Part shown: positions 26,360 to 34,908 of the stretch, piece after piece | How positions within the stretch are numbered: position 1 is the stretch's first letter | Layout of the letters: each line of letters opens with the position of its first letter | From: UBA5972 sp964637875 | GTDB taxonomy: Bacteria > Pseudomonadota > Alphaproteobacteria > Rhodobacterales > Rhodobacteraceae | Length of the DNA: 64,000 nt | Direction of reading: 5' to 3' | Assembly (NCBI GenBank): GCA_964637875.1 | Contig: CAZWXK010000003.1 | Location: 1 to 64,000 of the forward strand | Program-made: the position numbers and the translations under genes | Notes under the pieces: generated by a model | Database searches by the model: none | Seen by the model: only the letters and a program-made list of their open reading frames with translations | What the model was told of the DNA's origin: nothing

Positions 26360-28048
26360 TCAACTCCCGCCGGTTTGGGCGCCGATCTCGGAAAGGCGCG
26401 CAAAGGGGCTGATATCCTCGGGGTCGATGACGATTTCCAGCAGCCCCCCGGTGGCGCTGTCGCTCGCCCGGGCAAATGCCGCAAAAAACGCTTCGGTATG
26501 TTCGACCCTCTCGGCGTGAAAGCCCGCGGCCCGGGCGATCGCCACATAATCGGGGTTCTGTATTTCGGTTCCGCTGACCCGCCCCGGATAGTTGCGCTCC
26601 TGATGGGCGCGGATGGTGCCGTACATGCCGTTGTTCAACAGCAGGACGACGGGCTGCAATCCTTCCTGCGCGGCCGTGCCCATTTCGGCCATGGTCATCT
26701 GGAAATCCCCGTCCCCGGCGAAACACAGCACCTGACGCCCGGGGGCGGCAAGGCGTGCGGCAATGGCTGCTGGCAGCCCTGCCCCCATGGCCCCGCTCTG
26801 AGGCGCCAGCAGCCGGCGCCGCCCCGAATAGGTGATGAACTTGGACGGCCAGATCGCGAAATTCCCGGCGCCATTGGTGACGATCGCATCATCATCCAGA
26901 TGGCGGTCGAGCCAGGCACAGATTTCCACCATGTTGACGGCACCCTGCTGGCGGGCGTTTGCGCGCATCGCCAGGAACCCCGCGCGCCCGCGGTCGCGCC
27001 ATGCGCTCCAGTCGCCCAGACGGGTGTCACCGGGGCCGTTTCCGACCAATGCCCGCATCAGGTTTTCGGGGCTTGCGACCAGGGCGATGTCGGGCTGATA
27101 GATCTTGCCGATCTCGTCGGCGCTTTCATGGGCATGGATCAGGGTTGCCGCCATGCGGGGCACGTCGAACAGTTTCCAGCCCTGGGTGGTGGATTCGCCA
27201 AAGCGGATATTGATTGCAAGGATCAGATCCGCCGCGCGCAGGAAATCGGCCAGATAGGGCGCCATGCCCACGCCGGCATCCCCGACATAGGCCGCACTGG
27301 CATTGTCGATCAGGTCCTGGCTGCGGAACACCACCGCCACGGGCAGGCCGTTGCCTGCGGCAAATCGATCGAGATCGGCACGCGCGGCGTCACTCCAGCC
27401 GCCTCCGCCGACCAGCAGGACAGGCCGTTGGGCCCTGCCCAGCATCTCGCGCGCGGTGTCGAGCGCGGCTGCATCCGGTGCGGGGCGGCCGATTGCTCCG
27501 GGTGCTCCGGGCGCGCGGGGCGCAACCGTGACCCGGGCGCGCAACATGTCCTCGGGCAGGGCAATGACAACGGGACCGGGGCGCCCCGACATGGCCACGG
27601 CAAAGGCCCGAGCGACGATTTCGGGGATGCGCCGGGGGTCGTCGATCTCGGTCACCCATTTGGCCACACCGCCGAAAAAGGCGCGATAATCGATCTCCTG
27701 AAAGGCCTCGCGACCCCGCATCCCGCGGCCGACCTGCCCCACGAACAGGATCATCGGCGTCGAGTTCTGCCGCGCCGTATGCACCCCGATCGCGGCATTT
27801 GTCGCGCCTGGGCCACGGGTGACGAAACAGATGCCGGGCTGGCCGGTCAGCTTGCCCCAGGCCTCGGCCATGAAGGCCGCGCCGCCCTCGTGCCGGGCGG
27901 TCACGAAACGCAACCGGTTGCGTGCATCAAAAAGCGCATCCAGCACCGCCAGATAGCTTTCTCCGGGCACCCCGAATGCTGCGCGCACCCCGTGACTGAC
28001 AAGACATTCCACCAGCAGCTTTCCGCCCCGTATTCCGGTTTCCGACAT
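26360..28048 (-). CDS. thiamine-diphosphate-dependent enzyme (acetolactate synthase-like)
   Basis: A 562-residue TPP enzyme with the three-domain layout: N-terminal pyrimidine domain with the activating Glu (GVPGESYLAVLDAL, ARHEGGAAFMAE), central domain, and C-terminal PP domain with the GDG motif (AGDGDFQMTMAEM). GAGGAA is five bases before the ATG at 28048; a GTG at 28060 is less likely. No regulatory small subunit follows, so it is probably not IlvB; decarboxylase or carboligase roles remain open. Operon partner of the DAO flavoprotein and divergent from a LuxR-type gene. Confidence 0.85.
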   Translation of the reverse strand: MSETGIRGGKLLVECLVSHGVRAAFGVPGESYLAVLDALFDARNRLRFVTARHEGGAAFMAEAWGKLTGQPGICFVTRGPGATNAAIGVHTARQNSTPMILFVGQVGRGMRGREAFQEIDYRAFFGGVAKWVTEIDDPRRIPEIVARAFAVAMSGRPGPVVIALPEDMLRARVTVAPRAPGAPGAIGRPAPDAAALDTAREMLGRAQRPVLLVGGGGWSDAARADLDRFAAGNGLPVAVVFRSQDLIDNASAAYVGDAGVGMAPYLADFLRAADLILAINIRFGESTTQGWKLFDVPRMAATLIHAHESADEIGKIYQPDIALVASPENLMRALVGNGPGDTRLGDWSAWRDRGRAGFLAMRANARQQGAVNMVEICAWLDRHLDDDAIVTNGAGNFAIWPSKFITYSGRRRLLAPQSGAMGAGLPAAIAARLAAPGRQVLCFAGDGDFQMTMAEMGTAAQEGLQPVVLLLNNGMYGTIRAHQERNYPGRVSGTEIQNPDYVAIARAAGFHAERVEHTEAFFAAFARASDSATGGLLEIVIDPEDISPFARLSEIGAQTGGS

Positions 28049-28255
28049 CGGCTTCCTCACCCAGCAGATTCATTTCGATGCCACCCTATGGCGGAGCAAA
28101 TCCCGATGCCAGCGCATTATGTTCATTCTGGGGTTGTGCAAACTGTTGTGCCCCTGCCATATTGGCGCGTTATTGATCGGGGGATAACCACGCCCGATGG
28201 ACAGATGGCATACCGATCGTCTATCTGTTGTCTGCCACCACCTTGGAAGGCCGTC

Positions 28256-29146
28256 ATGGCAAAGAATCAGGAACGAGGGACGGGGGTCTCGTCCGGTGCG
28301 TGTACCGGCAAGACCACCGCGCTGAACAGCCGCCTGGATTTCGACCATGTCGATCTGGTCCTCAAGGCCCGATCGATCGAGCCTGTCTGGCAGGCCCATT
28401 GCGAAAAGATGCGGGAATACGGTTTCGATCGGCTGATCTATGGCCTCAACCGGTTCCGCACCAATGGCGAGTTCGGCGACCTTGGCGACTGGATCATCCT
28501 CACCAACCACGACCCGGAATATGTCGAGACATTCTTTGGCAAGGCGCTGTATTTTCATGCGCCGATGGCCGTGTGGGCGGCCCGCAATACGGGCGTGTGC
28601 TCGTGGCAATGGGCGCGGGACCGGCGCGCAGCCGGCCTGACCTCGCCCGAGGAAAACAGGGTTCTGGATCTGAACGAAAAGATGGGCGTCATCGCCGGCT
28701 ATTCCATCAGCTTCGAGGCCGTGTTCGAGCGCAGCACCGCCGGCATCGGTCTGTGCGCCCGCAAGGGGCTGAGCCAGGCCGACGTGGACGCGATCTGGCG
28801 CGAAAACGGCGACGAGATCATCCTGCTGAACAACCTGATGAATCTCAAGATCTCGACCCTGCCCTATACCCGCCTGCACAAGCCCCTGACCCGGCGCCAG
28901 CGCGAGGTTCTGCAATGGGTGGCCGACGGCAAGACCGTGCAGGACATTGCCACCATCATGGGGCTGAATCCGGCCACCGTGGAAAAGCATCTGCGCCTTG
29001 TCCGCGAGCGTCTGAATGCCGAAACAACCGCACAGGCGGTGATGAAGGCATCCATGCAGAACCAGTTCTTCGTCATCGAGGGGCTGCATTCCGATAATCC
29101 CCATTCCGAGGCTCTCGCAAAAGCCGAAAAGATGACCTTCGGGTAA
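28256..29146 (+). CDS. LuxR-family regulator with autoinducer-type domain
   Basis: A 296-residue regulator: about 20 variable residues, an autoinducer-binding-like domain (about 30-200) and a LuxR helix-turn-helix (about 211-265; LTRRQREVLQWVADGKTVQDIA, TVEKHLRLVRERL). The usual Asp-Pro of the acyl-homoserine-lactone pocket appears as FHAP (101-103), so lactone binding is doubtful. GGAAGG at 28245-28250 supports the start. No luxI lies nearby, so it is a solo regulator; the divergent TPP/FAD operon is its likely target. Confidence 0.85.
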   Translation: MAKNQERGTGVSSGACTGKTTALNSRLDFDHVDLVLKARSIEPVWQAHCEKMREYGFDRLIYGLNRFRTNGEFGDLGDWIILTNHDPEYVETFFGKALYFHAPMAVWAARNTGVCSWQWARDRRAAGLTSPEENRVLDLNEKMGVIAGYSISFEAVFERSTAGIGLCARKGLSQADVDAIWRENGDEIILLNNLMNLKISTLPYTRLHKPLTRRQREVLQWVADGKTVQDIATIMGLNPATVEKHLRLVRERLNAETTAQAVMKASMQNQFFVIEGLHSDNPHSEALAKAEKMTFG

Positions 29147-29372
29147 GGGAAACCATACTTTCGCCGAATCACATTATCTGTGATCGTTGTCCTGTTCCGT
29201 GAGTGGTGGCAATTTCAGCCAGGGAACAAGGGATCGGTCGCAAGCCGACAATTTCAGGGCGAACCGACCGGTTTCTTGGGATGCTGAAAGAATAGTCCTT
29301 TTAGCTGACCCAACGTCGAACTGTTGCGTATTCGGGGTTCCCTCTTCGGTACTCGGCAGCACAGACAGGGAA
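29147..29372. other. intergenic region after the LuxR gene
   Basis: No gene seen. Just after the stop, ATCACA (29168-29173) and TGTGAT (29179-29184) form a perfect 6-bp inverted repeat. An AATTTCAG word occurs twice around 29210 and 29252. The region ends in a strong terminator at 29373-29409, so it is either a long 3' untranslated region or could encode a small RNA. Confidence 0.4.
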
Positions 29373-29409
29373 ACGGTGTCGGAACCTTCCGGCACCGTTT
29401 TCTGTTTTC
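29373..29409 (+). terminator. rho-independent terminator (plus strand)
   Basis: Arms of 12 bases, beginning ACGGTG (29373-29384) and ending CACCGT (29387-29398), pair with a 2-base centre and one G-T wobble, and are followed by TTTTCTGTTTT. Ends transcription coming from the LuxR side. Confidence 0.8.
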
Positions 29410-29430
29410 CTGTTCTTCGACAGGTGCACA

Positions 29431-29463
29431 GAGAAAAGGTCGGGGCCTGTCCGGGCCCCGACC
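29431..29463 (-). terminator. rho-independent terminator (minus strand)
   Basis: GGTCGGGGCC (29438-29447) and GGCCCCGACC (29454-29463) form a perfect 10-bp stem with a 6-base loop. Read on the minus strand it is followed by TTTTCTC, so it terminates the rpsB-tsf transcript, about 170 bp beyond the tsf stop. Confidence 0.82.
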
Positions 29464-29468
29464 GATTA

Positions 29469-29594
29469 GAGCATGTCGCCCCGGATCGGATTCGCCTGTG
29501 TTCCGAACCGAGGGCATGCGCCCGCCCGGGCGGGCGCATGCCCGGGCCGCTGCGCAACCCGGGCCAGGAGAATTCGATCAAACGCGACATGCTC
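29469..29594. repeat. 126-bp cruciform-like inverted-repeat element
   Basis: Outer 28-bp arms at 29469-29496 and 29567-29594 match in 22 of 28 positions (both begin GAGCATGTCGC when read inward). At the centre is a perfect 32-bp palindrome, 29512-29543 (GGGCATGCGCCCGCCC and its complement). The element lies between the tsf stop and its terminator, so it is transcribed in the 3' region. It resembles the small palindromic mobile or REP-type elements of alphaproteobacterial genomes; no coding capacity. Confidence 0.75.
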
Positions 29595-29630
29595 CAGCGA
29601 TTTCGATGACGGCTCGGCCAATGATCCGGG

Positions 29631-30506
29631 TCAGCCGCCGATCGTCTTGGCAACTTCGGCCGCGAAATCCTCGACCTTCTTTTCGATACCCTCGCCCACC
29701 TCGAAACGGACAAAGCCGGTGATTTCGACGCCGGCCTCCCTGGCGGCCTCGGCCACGGTGATGTCGGGGTTGATGGCGAATTTCTGGTTCAGAAGCGTGA
29801 CCTCCTGATAGAACTTCTTCATCCGGCCCTTGATCATGTTTTCGATGATGTTTTCGGGCTTGCCCGATTCACGGGCCTGTTCGGTCAGGATGTTGCGCTC
29901 GCGCTCGACCACCGCCGGATCAAGGTCGTCCTCCGACAGCGACTGCGGATTGACGGCGGCGATATGCATGGCGACCTGCTTGCCGATGCCGTTGTCGGTG
30001 CCCTTCATGGCCACCAGAACGCCGATCTTGCCCATGCCCGGTGCTGCGGCGTTATGCACATAGGTTGCAACCGAGTCGCCCTGAATGCGGGCCATGCGCC
30101 GCAGGTTCATGTTTTCGCCGATGGTGGCAATGGCCGATGTGACCGAATCCGCCACCGTCTGCCCGCCCATGTCGGCCGAGAGCAACGATTCCAGATCGGT
30201 CGAATCGAGCGCCGTCCTGGTGATGCTGGCAACCAGATCCTGGAAATCGGCGTTCTTGGCAACGAAATCGGTTTCCGAGTTCACCTCGACCGCAACGGCG
30301 GTGCCATCCTGCTGGGCCACGCCGACAAGGCCCTCGGCCGCGGTCCGGCCCGATTTCTTGGCCGCCTTGGCCAGGCCCTTGGTGCGCAGCCAGTCGATTG
30401 CCGCCTCCTTGTCGCCGTCGGTCTCGGTCAGGGCCTTTTTCGCATCCATCATGCCTGCGCCGGTCAGGTCGCGCAGTTCTTTCACCATTTTAGCGGTGAT
30501 AGCCAT
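29631..30506 (-). CDS. tsf: translation elongation factor Ts
   Basis: A 291-residue nucleotide exchange factor for EF-Tu. The N-terminal UBA-like domain (MAITAKMVKELRDLTGAGMMD) and the TDFVAKN motif near residue 81 are diagnostic. GAGGAGA precedes the ATG at 30506; ten extra upstream in-frame residues are not part of the protein. Downstream partner of rpsB. Confidence 0.98.
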   Translation of the reverse strand: MAITAKMVKELRDLTGAGMMDAKKALTETDGDKEAAIDWLRTKGLAKAAKKSGRTAAEGLVGVAQQDGTAVAVEVNSETDFVAKNADFQDLVASITRTALDSTDLESLLSADMGGQTVADSVTSAIATIGENMNLRRMARIQGDSVATYVHNAAAPGMGKIGVLVAMKGTDNGIGKQVAMHIAAVNPQSLSEDDLDPAVVERERNILTEQARESGKPENIIENMIKGRMKKFYQEVTLLNQKFAINPDITVAEAAREAGVEITGFVRFEVGEGIEKKVEDFAAEVAKTIGG

Positions 30507-30599
30507 CTGGTTTCTCCTCGGGAATGTCTGGTTCATCCGACGGGGCAGGTCGCTGCCCTGCCCCGCTGCGGTGCATGTCTGGGGATGGCGCGCGCGGGC

Positions 30600-31427
30600 T
30601 CAGGCCTGCGCGGCGTCTTCCTTGGCGGGGGCTTCGGGCGCGGTTTCGTCCGCAGGGGCCGCCTCGTCGGCGGTTTCGACAACCGCTTCCTCGATCGGCG
30701 CGTCGGACATCTCGCCGATATCCACCCCGGCCGAGCCCAGCTGGGCGGTCATGCCGTCCAGTGCGGCCCGCGCCACCAGATCGCAATAGAGCGCGATCGC
30801 ACGCGCGGCGTCGTCATTGCCGGGCACCGGGAAATCGATTCCCGCCGGGTCCGAGTTCGAATCGAGGATCGCGACAACCGGAATGCCCAGCTTGTTGGCC
30901 TCGGCAACGGCAAGCGCCTCCTTGTTGGTGTCGATCACGAACAGCATGTCCGGCACACCACCCATTTCGCGGATACCGCCCAGGCTGGCCTGCAGCTTGG
31001 CCTGCTGGCGTTCCAGTCCGAGGCGCTCCTTCTTGGTCAGGCCTTCGGCGCCTTCGGCCAGCTTGTCGTCGATTTCCTTGAGACGCTGGATCGATTTCGA
31101 CACGGTGTTCCAGTTGGTCAGCGTGCCGCCCAGCCAGCGGTGGTTCATGTAGTATTGCGCGCTGCGCTCGGCCGCATCGGCCACCGCCTGCTGTGCCTGC
31201 CGCTTGGTGGCGACAAACAGGATGCGCCCGCCCTTGGCGACGGTTTCGCGGATCGCCCGCAGCGCCTGGTCCAGCAGAGGGACCGTCTGGGTCAGGTCCA
31301 GAATGTGGATGCCGTTGCGCTGGCCATAGATATACGGCCCCATGCGGGGGTTCCAGCGATGTGTCTGGTGACCATAGTGAACGCCAGCTTCCAGCAGCTG
31401 ACGAAGCGTGAACTCGGGAAGAGCCAT
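30600..31427 (-). CDS. rpsB: 30S ribosomal protein S2
   Basis: A 275-residue ribosomal protein beginning MALPEFTLRQLLEAGVHYGH, with the MGPYIYG and RWLGGTLTNW segments typical of S2. The last ~35 residues are acidic and Ala/Glu-rich, a tail common in alphaproteobacterial S2. AAAGGAAAA is the ribosome site. Followed 93 bp later by tsf, the conserved rpsB-tsf pair. Confidence 0.98.
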   Translation of the reverse strand: MALPEFTLRQLLEAGVHYGHQTHRWNPRMGPYIYGQRNGIHILDLTQTVPLLDQALRAIRETVAKGGRILFVATKRQAQQAVADAAERSAQYYMNHRWLGGTLTNWNTVSKSIQRLKEIDDKLAEGAEGLTKKERLGLERQQAKLQASLGGIREMGGVPDMLFVIDTNKEALAVAEANKLGIPVVAILDSNSDPAGIDFPVPGNDDAARAIALYCDLVARAALDGMTAQLGSAGVDIGEMSDAPIEEAVVETADEAAPADETAPEAPAKEDAAQA

Positions 31428-31706
31428 CGTCGTTTTCCTTTCCGGTTTCGACCTTGGCGGGAGAAGAGCTTTTGCCCAACCGGTGGAGCGTCGGGGATGT
31501 CTCTCCCGATACCCGCAAGACCCGCCTGTGGATTGATGTGCCGCCCTTTAAGGCGTTTTGCGCCCGGGCGCAAGCTCTTTCGGCCGGCGCTGGCCGCACA
31601 GATGCCCCGCGCCTGCCGCAACAGCTTGCCATGCCGGCCCCGACTTGGCACAAGGGGGCGCGCCAGGGTGCGCCAGGGTGCAGCCGGGGCGCCATCGGGG
31701 GACAGG
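31428..31706. other. divergent promoter region of rpsB and psuK
   Basis: About 280 bp between the divergent rpsB and psuK genes. It must contain both promoters and the rpsB leader. I see no open reading frame or structural RNA I can name. Confidence 0.4.
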
Positions 31707-32609
31707 ATGTCGGCAAGAGCGGAAATAATCTGTATCGGTTCCGTCCTGTGGGACATGATCGGTCGCGCGCCATCGGTGATGACGCACGGGGCCGACACGG
31801 CCGGACGCATTACCCGCCTGCCCGGTGGTGTGGCCATGAATGTCGCCACCGCGCTGGCAGGTCACGGAATGCGCTGCATCCTGTTGTCCGCCTTGGGAAA
31901 TGACCCCGAGGGCCGCGCCCTTGTGGCCCATGCCCGCGCGCTGGGCCTGAATGTGGATCACCTGCATCTGAGCGACATGCCCACCGATCGCTACATGGCC
32001 ATCGAAGGCGAAAACGGGCTGATCGCGGCGATTGCCGATGCCCGCTCGCTCGAGGCTGCCGGAGGCGCCATCCTGGCCCCTCTGATGGATGGACGCCTTG
32101 CCTCGACACATAACCCATGGTCCGGGATGATCGCGCTCGACGGCAATCTGACGGCCGGGCTTCTGGCAGAAATCGCCCGGGGCGCGGCCTTTGCACGGGC
32201 CGATCTGCGCGTTGCCCCCGCATCCCCGGGCAAGGCCGCGCGACTGAAGGCTTTCCTCGGCCACGAGCGCGCAACACTCTATGTCAATCTGCTGGAGGCC
32301 GGGATTCTGCTCGGGAACCGTCCCCGCGATGCCGCCAAGGCCGCCGCCGCATTGCACGCACGCGGTGCGCGGCGCGTGCTGGTGACAGACGGCCCCCGCG
32401 CGGCCGCCCTGGTCGGCCCGGAGGGCCTGTTCACCGCGACACCGCCACCGGTCACGGTCCATCGCGTTACCGGCGCTGGCGACAGCCTGATGGCCGCCCA
32501 TATGGTGGCCGAGCTGCGTGGGCTTTCGCCCGGCAAGGCCCTGGTTCATGCGCTGGGGGCCGCGGCCAGGCATGTCTCGCAATCCTCGACAGAACAGGCT
32601 GCCACATGA
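31707..32609 (+). CDS. psuK: PfkB-family kinase, pseudouridine kinase
   Basis: A 300-residue ribokinase-fold enzyme predicted to phosphorylate pseudouridine to its 5'-phosphate. The PfkB motifs GVAMNVATALA near residue 41 and VTGAGDSLMAAHM near residue 260 (catalytic Asp) are present. The specific call rests on the gene pair: it overlaps psuG by 4 bp (ATGA). GGGGGACAGG precedes the ATG. Confidence 0.88.
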   Translation: MSARAEIICIGSVLWDMIGRAPSVMTHGADTAGRITRLPGGVAMNVATALAGHGMRCILLSALGNDPEGRALVAHARALGLNVDHLHLSDMPTDRYMAIEGENGLIAAIADARSLEAAGGAILAPLMDGRLASTHNPWSGMIALDGNLTAGLLAEIARGAAFARADLRVAPASPGKAARLKAFLGHERATLYVNLLEAGILLGNRPRDAAKAAAALHARGARRVLVTDGPRAAALVGPEGLFTATPPPVTVHRVTGAGDSLMAAHMVAELRGLSPGKALVHALGAAARHVSQSSTEQAAT

Positions 32610-33571
32610 ACACGAAATACATGAACGCCCCCGACCACCACGCCCTGCCGATCCGCCTTTCCGACGAGGTCGCGCAGGCACGCGCCACCGGCGCTCCGGT
32701 TGTCGCGCTCGAAAGCACGATCATCACCCATGGCATGCCCTGGCCGCGCAATCTGGAAACCGCGCGCCTGGTCGAGGACGAGGTCCGCGCCCACGGCGCC
32801 ACCCCCGCCACCATCGCGGTCATCGACGGGTCGATCCGCATCGGCCTGCCCGAGGAGAGCCTGCACGACCTCGCCCGGCGCAAGGATGTGGCCAAGCTCA
32901 GCCGCGCCGATCTGGCCGCCTGCATTGCCCGTGGCGCCACCGGTGCCACGACCGTCGCCGCCACCATGATCTGCGCCCATCTGGCCGGGATCCGGGTCTT
33001 TGCCACCGGCGGTATCGGTGGGGTTCACCGGGGCGCCGACAGCAGTTTCGACATCTCGGCCGATCTGCACGAACTGGCACGCACCCCGGTCACGGTGGTG
33101 GCCGCGGGAGCCAAGGCGATACTGGATCTGCCCGCCACGCTGGAGGTTCTGGAAACCCTCGGCGTGCCGGTGATCGCCGTCGGTCAGGATGCCTTTCCGG
33201 CCTTCTGGTCGCGCGATTCCGGGCTGGCGGCACCGCTGCGCATGGACGACCCCGGCCAGATCGCGCGGGCCCATCTGATGCGTGCCGCCCTGGGCCTGTC
33301 GGGCGGGCAGCTGGTTGCCAATCCCGTACCCGCCGAGGCCGAGATTGCCCGCGCCGAAATCGACCCGATCATCGATCGGGCAATCGCCGAGGCCGAGCGG
33401 CAGAAGATCGGACAAAAGCGGCTGACACCCTTTCTGCTGGCCCGGATATTCGCGCTGACCCGGGGCCGGTCGCTGGAAACCAACATGGCGCTCGTGCGCA
33501 ACAACGCGCGCCTTGGTGCCGAAATAGCGCGCAGGCTTGCCGATATCGCGCCCGCCGGAATAGCGGACTGA
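32606..33571 (+). CDS. psuG: pseudouridine-5'-phosphate glycosidase
   Basis: A 321-residue enzyme that splits pseudouridine 5'-phosphate into uracil and ribose 5-phosphate, completing pseudouridine salvage with PsuK. Recognisable PsuG segments are VALESTIITHGMP near residue 33, ATGGIGGVHRG near 133 and GQDAFPAFWSRDSG near 193. Translation is probably coupled to psuK through the ATGA overlap. Confidence 0.95.
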   Translation: MNTKYMNAPDHHALPIRLSDEVAQARATGAPVVALESTIITHGMPWPRNLETARLVEDEVRAHGATPATIAVIDGSIRIGLPEESLHDLARRKDVAKLSRADLAACIARGATGATTVAATMICAHLAGIRVFATGGIGGVHRGADSSFDISADLHELARTPVTVVAAGAKAILDLPATLEVLETLGVPVIAVGQDAFPAFWSRDSGLAAPLRMDDPGQIARAHLMRAALGLSGGQLVANPVPAEAEIARAEIDPIIDRAIAEAERQKIGQKRLTPFLLARIFALTRGRSLETNMALVRNNARLGAEIARRLADIAPAGIAD

Positions 33572-33703
33572 CCCCGAACTGATCCGCCTCGGAAAACCCG
33601 ATTGATCGAGGCCCGCCAAACAGGCATTGTCTTGTCATCGCCAGATGCCTAAAGGAAGTGCAGACAACAGCGGGGATATCCAGGGGATGTCCGGGGAAGG
33701 AAG

Positions 33704-34459
33704 ATGACAAAACACGCCAAAAAGGAAAAGAAGGCCCGGCGCGAGGGGCATCGCCCCGGGCTGTTTGCCAGCATGCGGGCAAATTTCCTGACCGGTCTGA
33801 TCGTCGTCGCGCCGGTTTTCCTGACCGGCTATCTGATCTGGTGGTTTGTCGGGCTGATCGACAGCTGGGTGTTGCCGCTGGTGCCCGAGCGCTATCAGCC
33901 CGAGCCCTATCTGGGCATCAACATCAAGGGCTACGGTCTGGCCATCTTCCTGCTGTTCACGATGATCATCGGCGCCATGGCCAAGGGTTTCTTCGGGCGG
34001 GCCATCCTGAACCGGGCCGAACGTCTGGTCGACCGCATGCCGGTGGTGCGTTCGATCTACAACGGTCTCAAGCAGATCGTCGAAACCGCGCTCAGCCAGT
34101 CGAGCAGCTCGTTCGAACAGGCCTGCCTTGTGGAATATCCGCGCAAGGGGCTGTGGGCGGTTGCCTTTGTGGCGACACCCACCCGCGGGCGCGTACTGGA
34201 CGCCCTGCCCGGCGACGACGATTTCCTCAGCGTGTTCCTGCCGACCACACCGAACCCCACCTCGGGCTTTCTGCTGTTCGTGCGCAAGGAGGATGTCATC
34301 CTGCTGGACATGGATGTGGAAACCGCGGCCAAGCTGGTCATCTCGGCCGGGCTGGTCAGCCCGCCCTCGCGCGCCGAGGTTCCAACCGCGCCGCCCATGC
34401 CCGCGGATCAGTCCGTTCCCGCGCCCGACGGCGACGCGCCGCCATCCAGAAACAGCTGA
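33704..34459 (+). CDS. DUF502 family membrane protein
   Basis: A 251-residue inner-membrane protein with a very basic N-terminus, two helices (about residues 27-52 and 75-95) and a soluble C-terminal domain containing the family's RMPVVRSIYNGLKQI and FLPTTPNPTSGFLLFV segments. Function of DUF502 proteins is unknown. Its last 52 bp overlap the convergent DUF1499 gene, covering a Pro/Ala-rich tail. Confidence 0.88.
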   Translation: MTKHAKKEKKARREGHRPGLFASMRANFLTGLIVVAPVFLTGYLIWWFVGLIDSWVLPLVPERYQPEPYLGINIKGYGLAIFLLFTMIIGAMAKGFFGRAILNRAERLVDRMPVVRSIYNGLKQIVETALSQSSSSFEQACLVEYPRKGLWAVAFVATPTRGRVLDALPGDDDFLSVFLPTTPNPTSGFLLFVRKEDVILLDMDVETAAKLVISAGLVSPPSRAEVPTAPPMPADQSVPAPDGDAPPSRNS

Positions 34460-34908
34460 AACCGCCGCAGCCAGTTTTCCACCCGGCGCCGGTTCATCCC
34501 GCCATCGCTGTAGCCAAAGCGCGCGCGCGACCAGATCGCCATGCTGGAACGGCCATCCCCCAGTGCAATGATCCGCACGGTTATGTAATCGGGATAGCCG
34601 ATGATGCGCGAACGCCCGACATAGGTCATCATCCCCTCGTCCGGACCGCCGGCAAGACGGCTGATCCGTGGCTGTCCGCTGACAAAGCCATCGAACAGAA
34701 CCGCAAGCCTTTGTGCCGACATGTCATAGATGGGCGCCTGTCCGTCGCCACCCTCGGGGCGCAGCAGCCATGAATTCGGCCGCGATGGTTTGCGCGCGGT
34801 GACGGGATCGACATGCCAGCGGGCCGGATCCGACGGGGCCAGGCGCACATAGCCGACCATCCCCGCAATACCCAGCGCCAGCGCACCGATGACCAGTGTC
34901 AGCCGCAT
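34408..34908 (-). CDS. DUF1499 family protein
   Basis: A 166-residue protein with an N-terminal hydrophobic segment (residues 2-22; signal or anchor) and a DUF1499-like domain (SRIIGYPDYITVRI, then a WSRARFGYSDGGMNRRRV end). The ATG at 34908 shares its A with the ispG stop (TGATG), so it is translationally coupled to ispG. Function unknown; 3' end overlaps DUF502 by 52 bp. Confidence 0.82.
   Translation of the reverse strand: MRLTLVIGALALGIAGMVGYVRLAPSDPARWHVDPVTARKPSRPNSWLLRPEGGDGQAPIYDMSAQRLAVLFDGFVSGQPRISRLAGGPDEGMMTYVGRSRIIGYPDYITVRIIALGDGRSSMAIWSRARFGYSDGGMNRRRVENWLRRFQLFLDGGASPSGAGTD

Noticed and set aside
26231..28255. Upstream extension of the LuxR gene frame to 26231
   Set aside because: The extension is antisense to the TPP and FAD genes; the regulator's own start with GGAAGG lies at 28256.
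29469..29594. Insertion sequence with transposase
   Set aside because: The inverted-repeat element is only 126 bp with no coding capacity, so it cannot be an autonomous IS.
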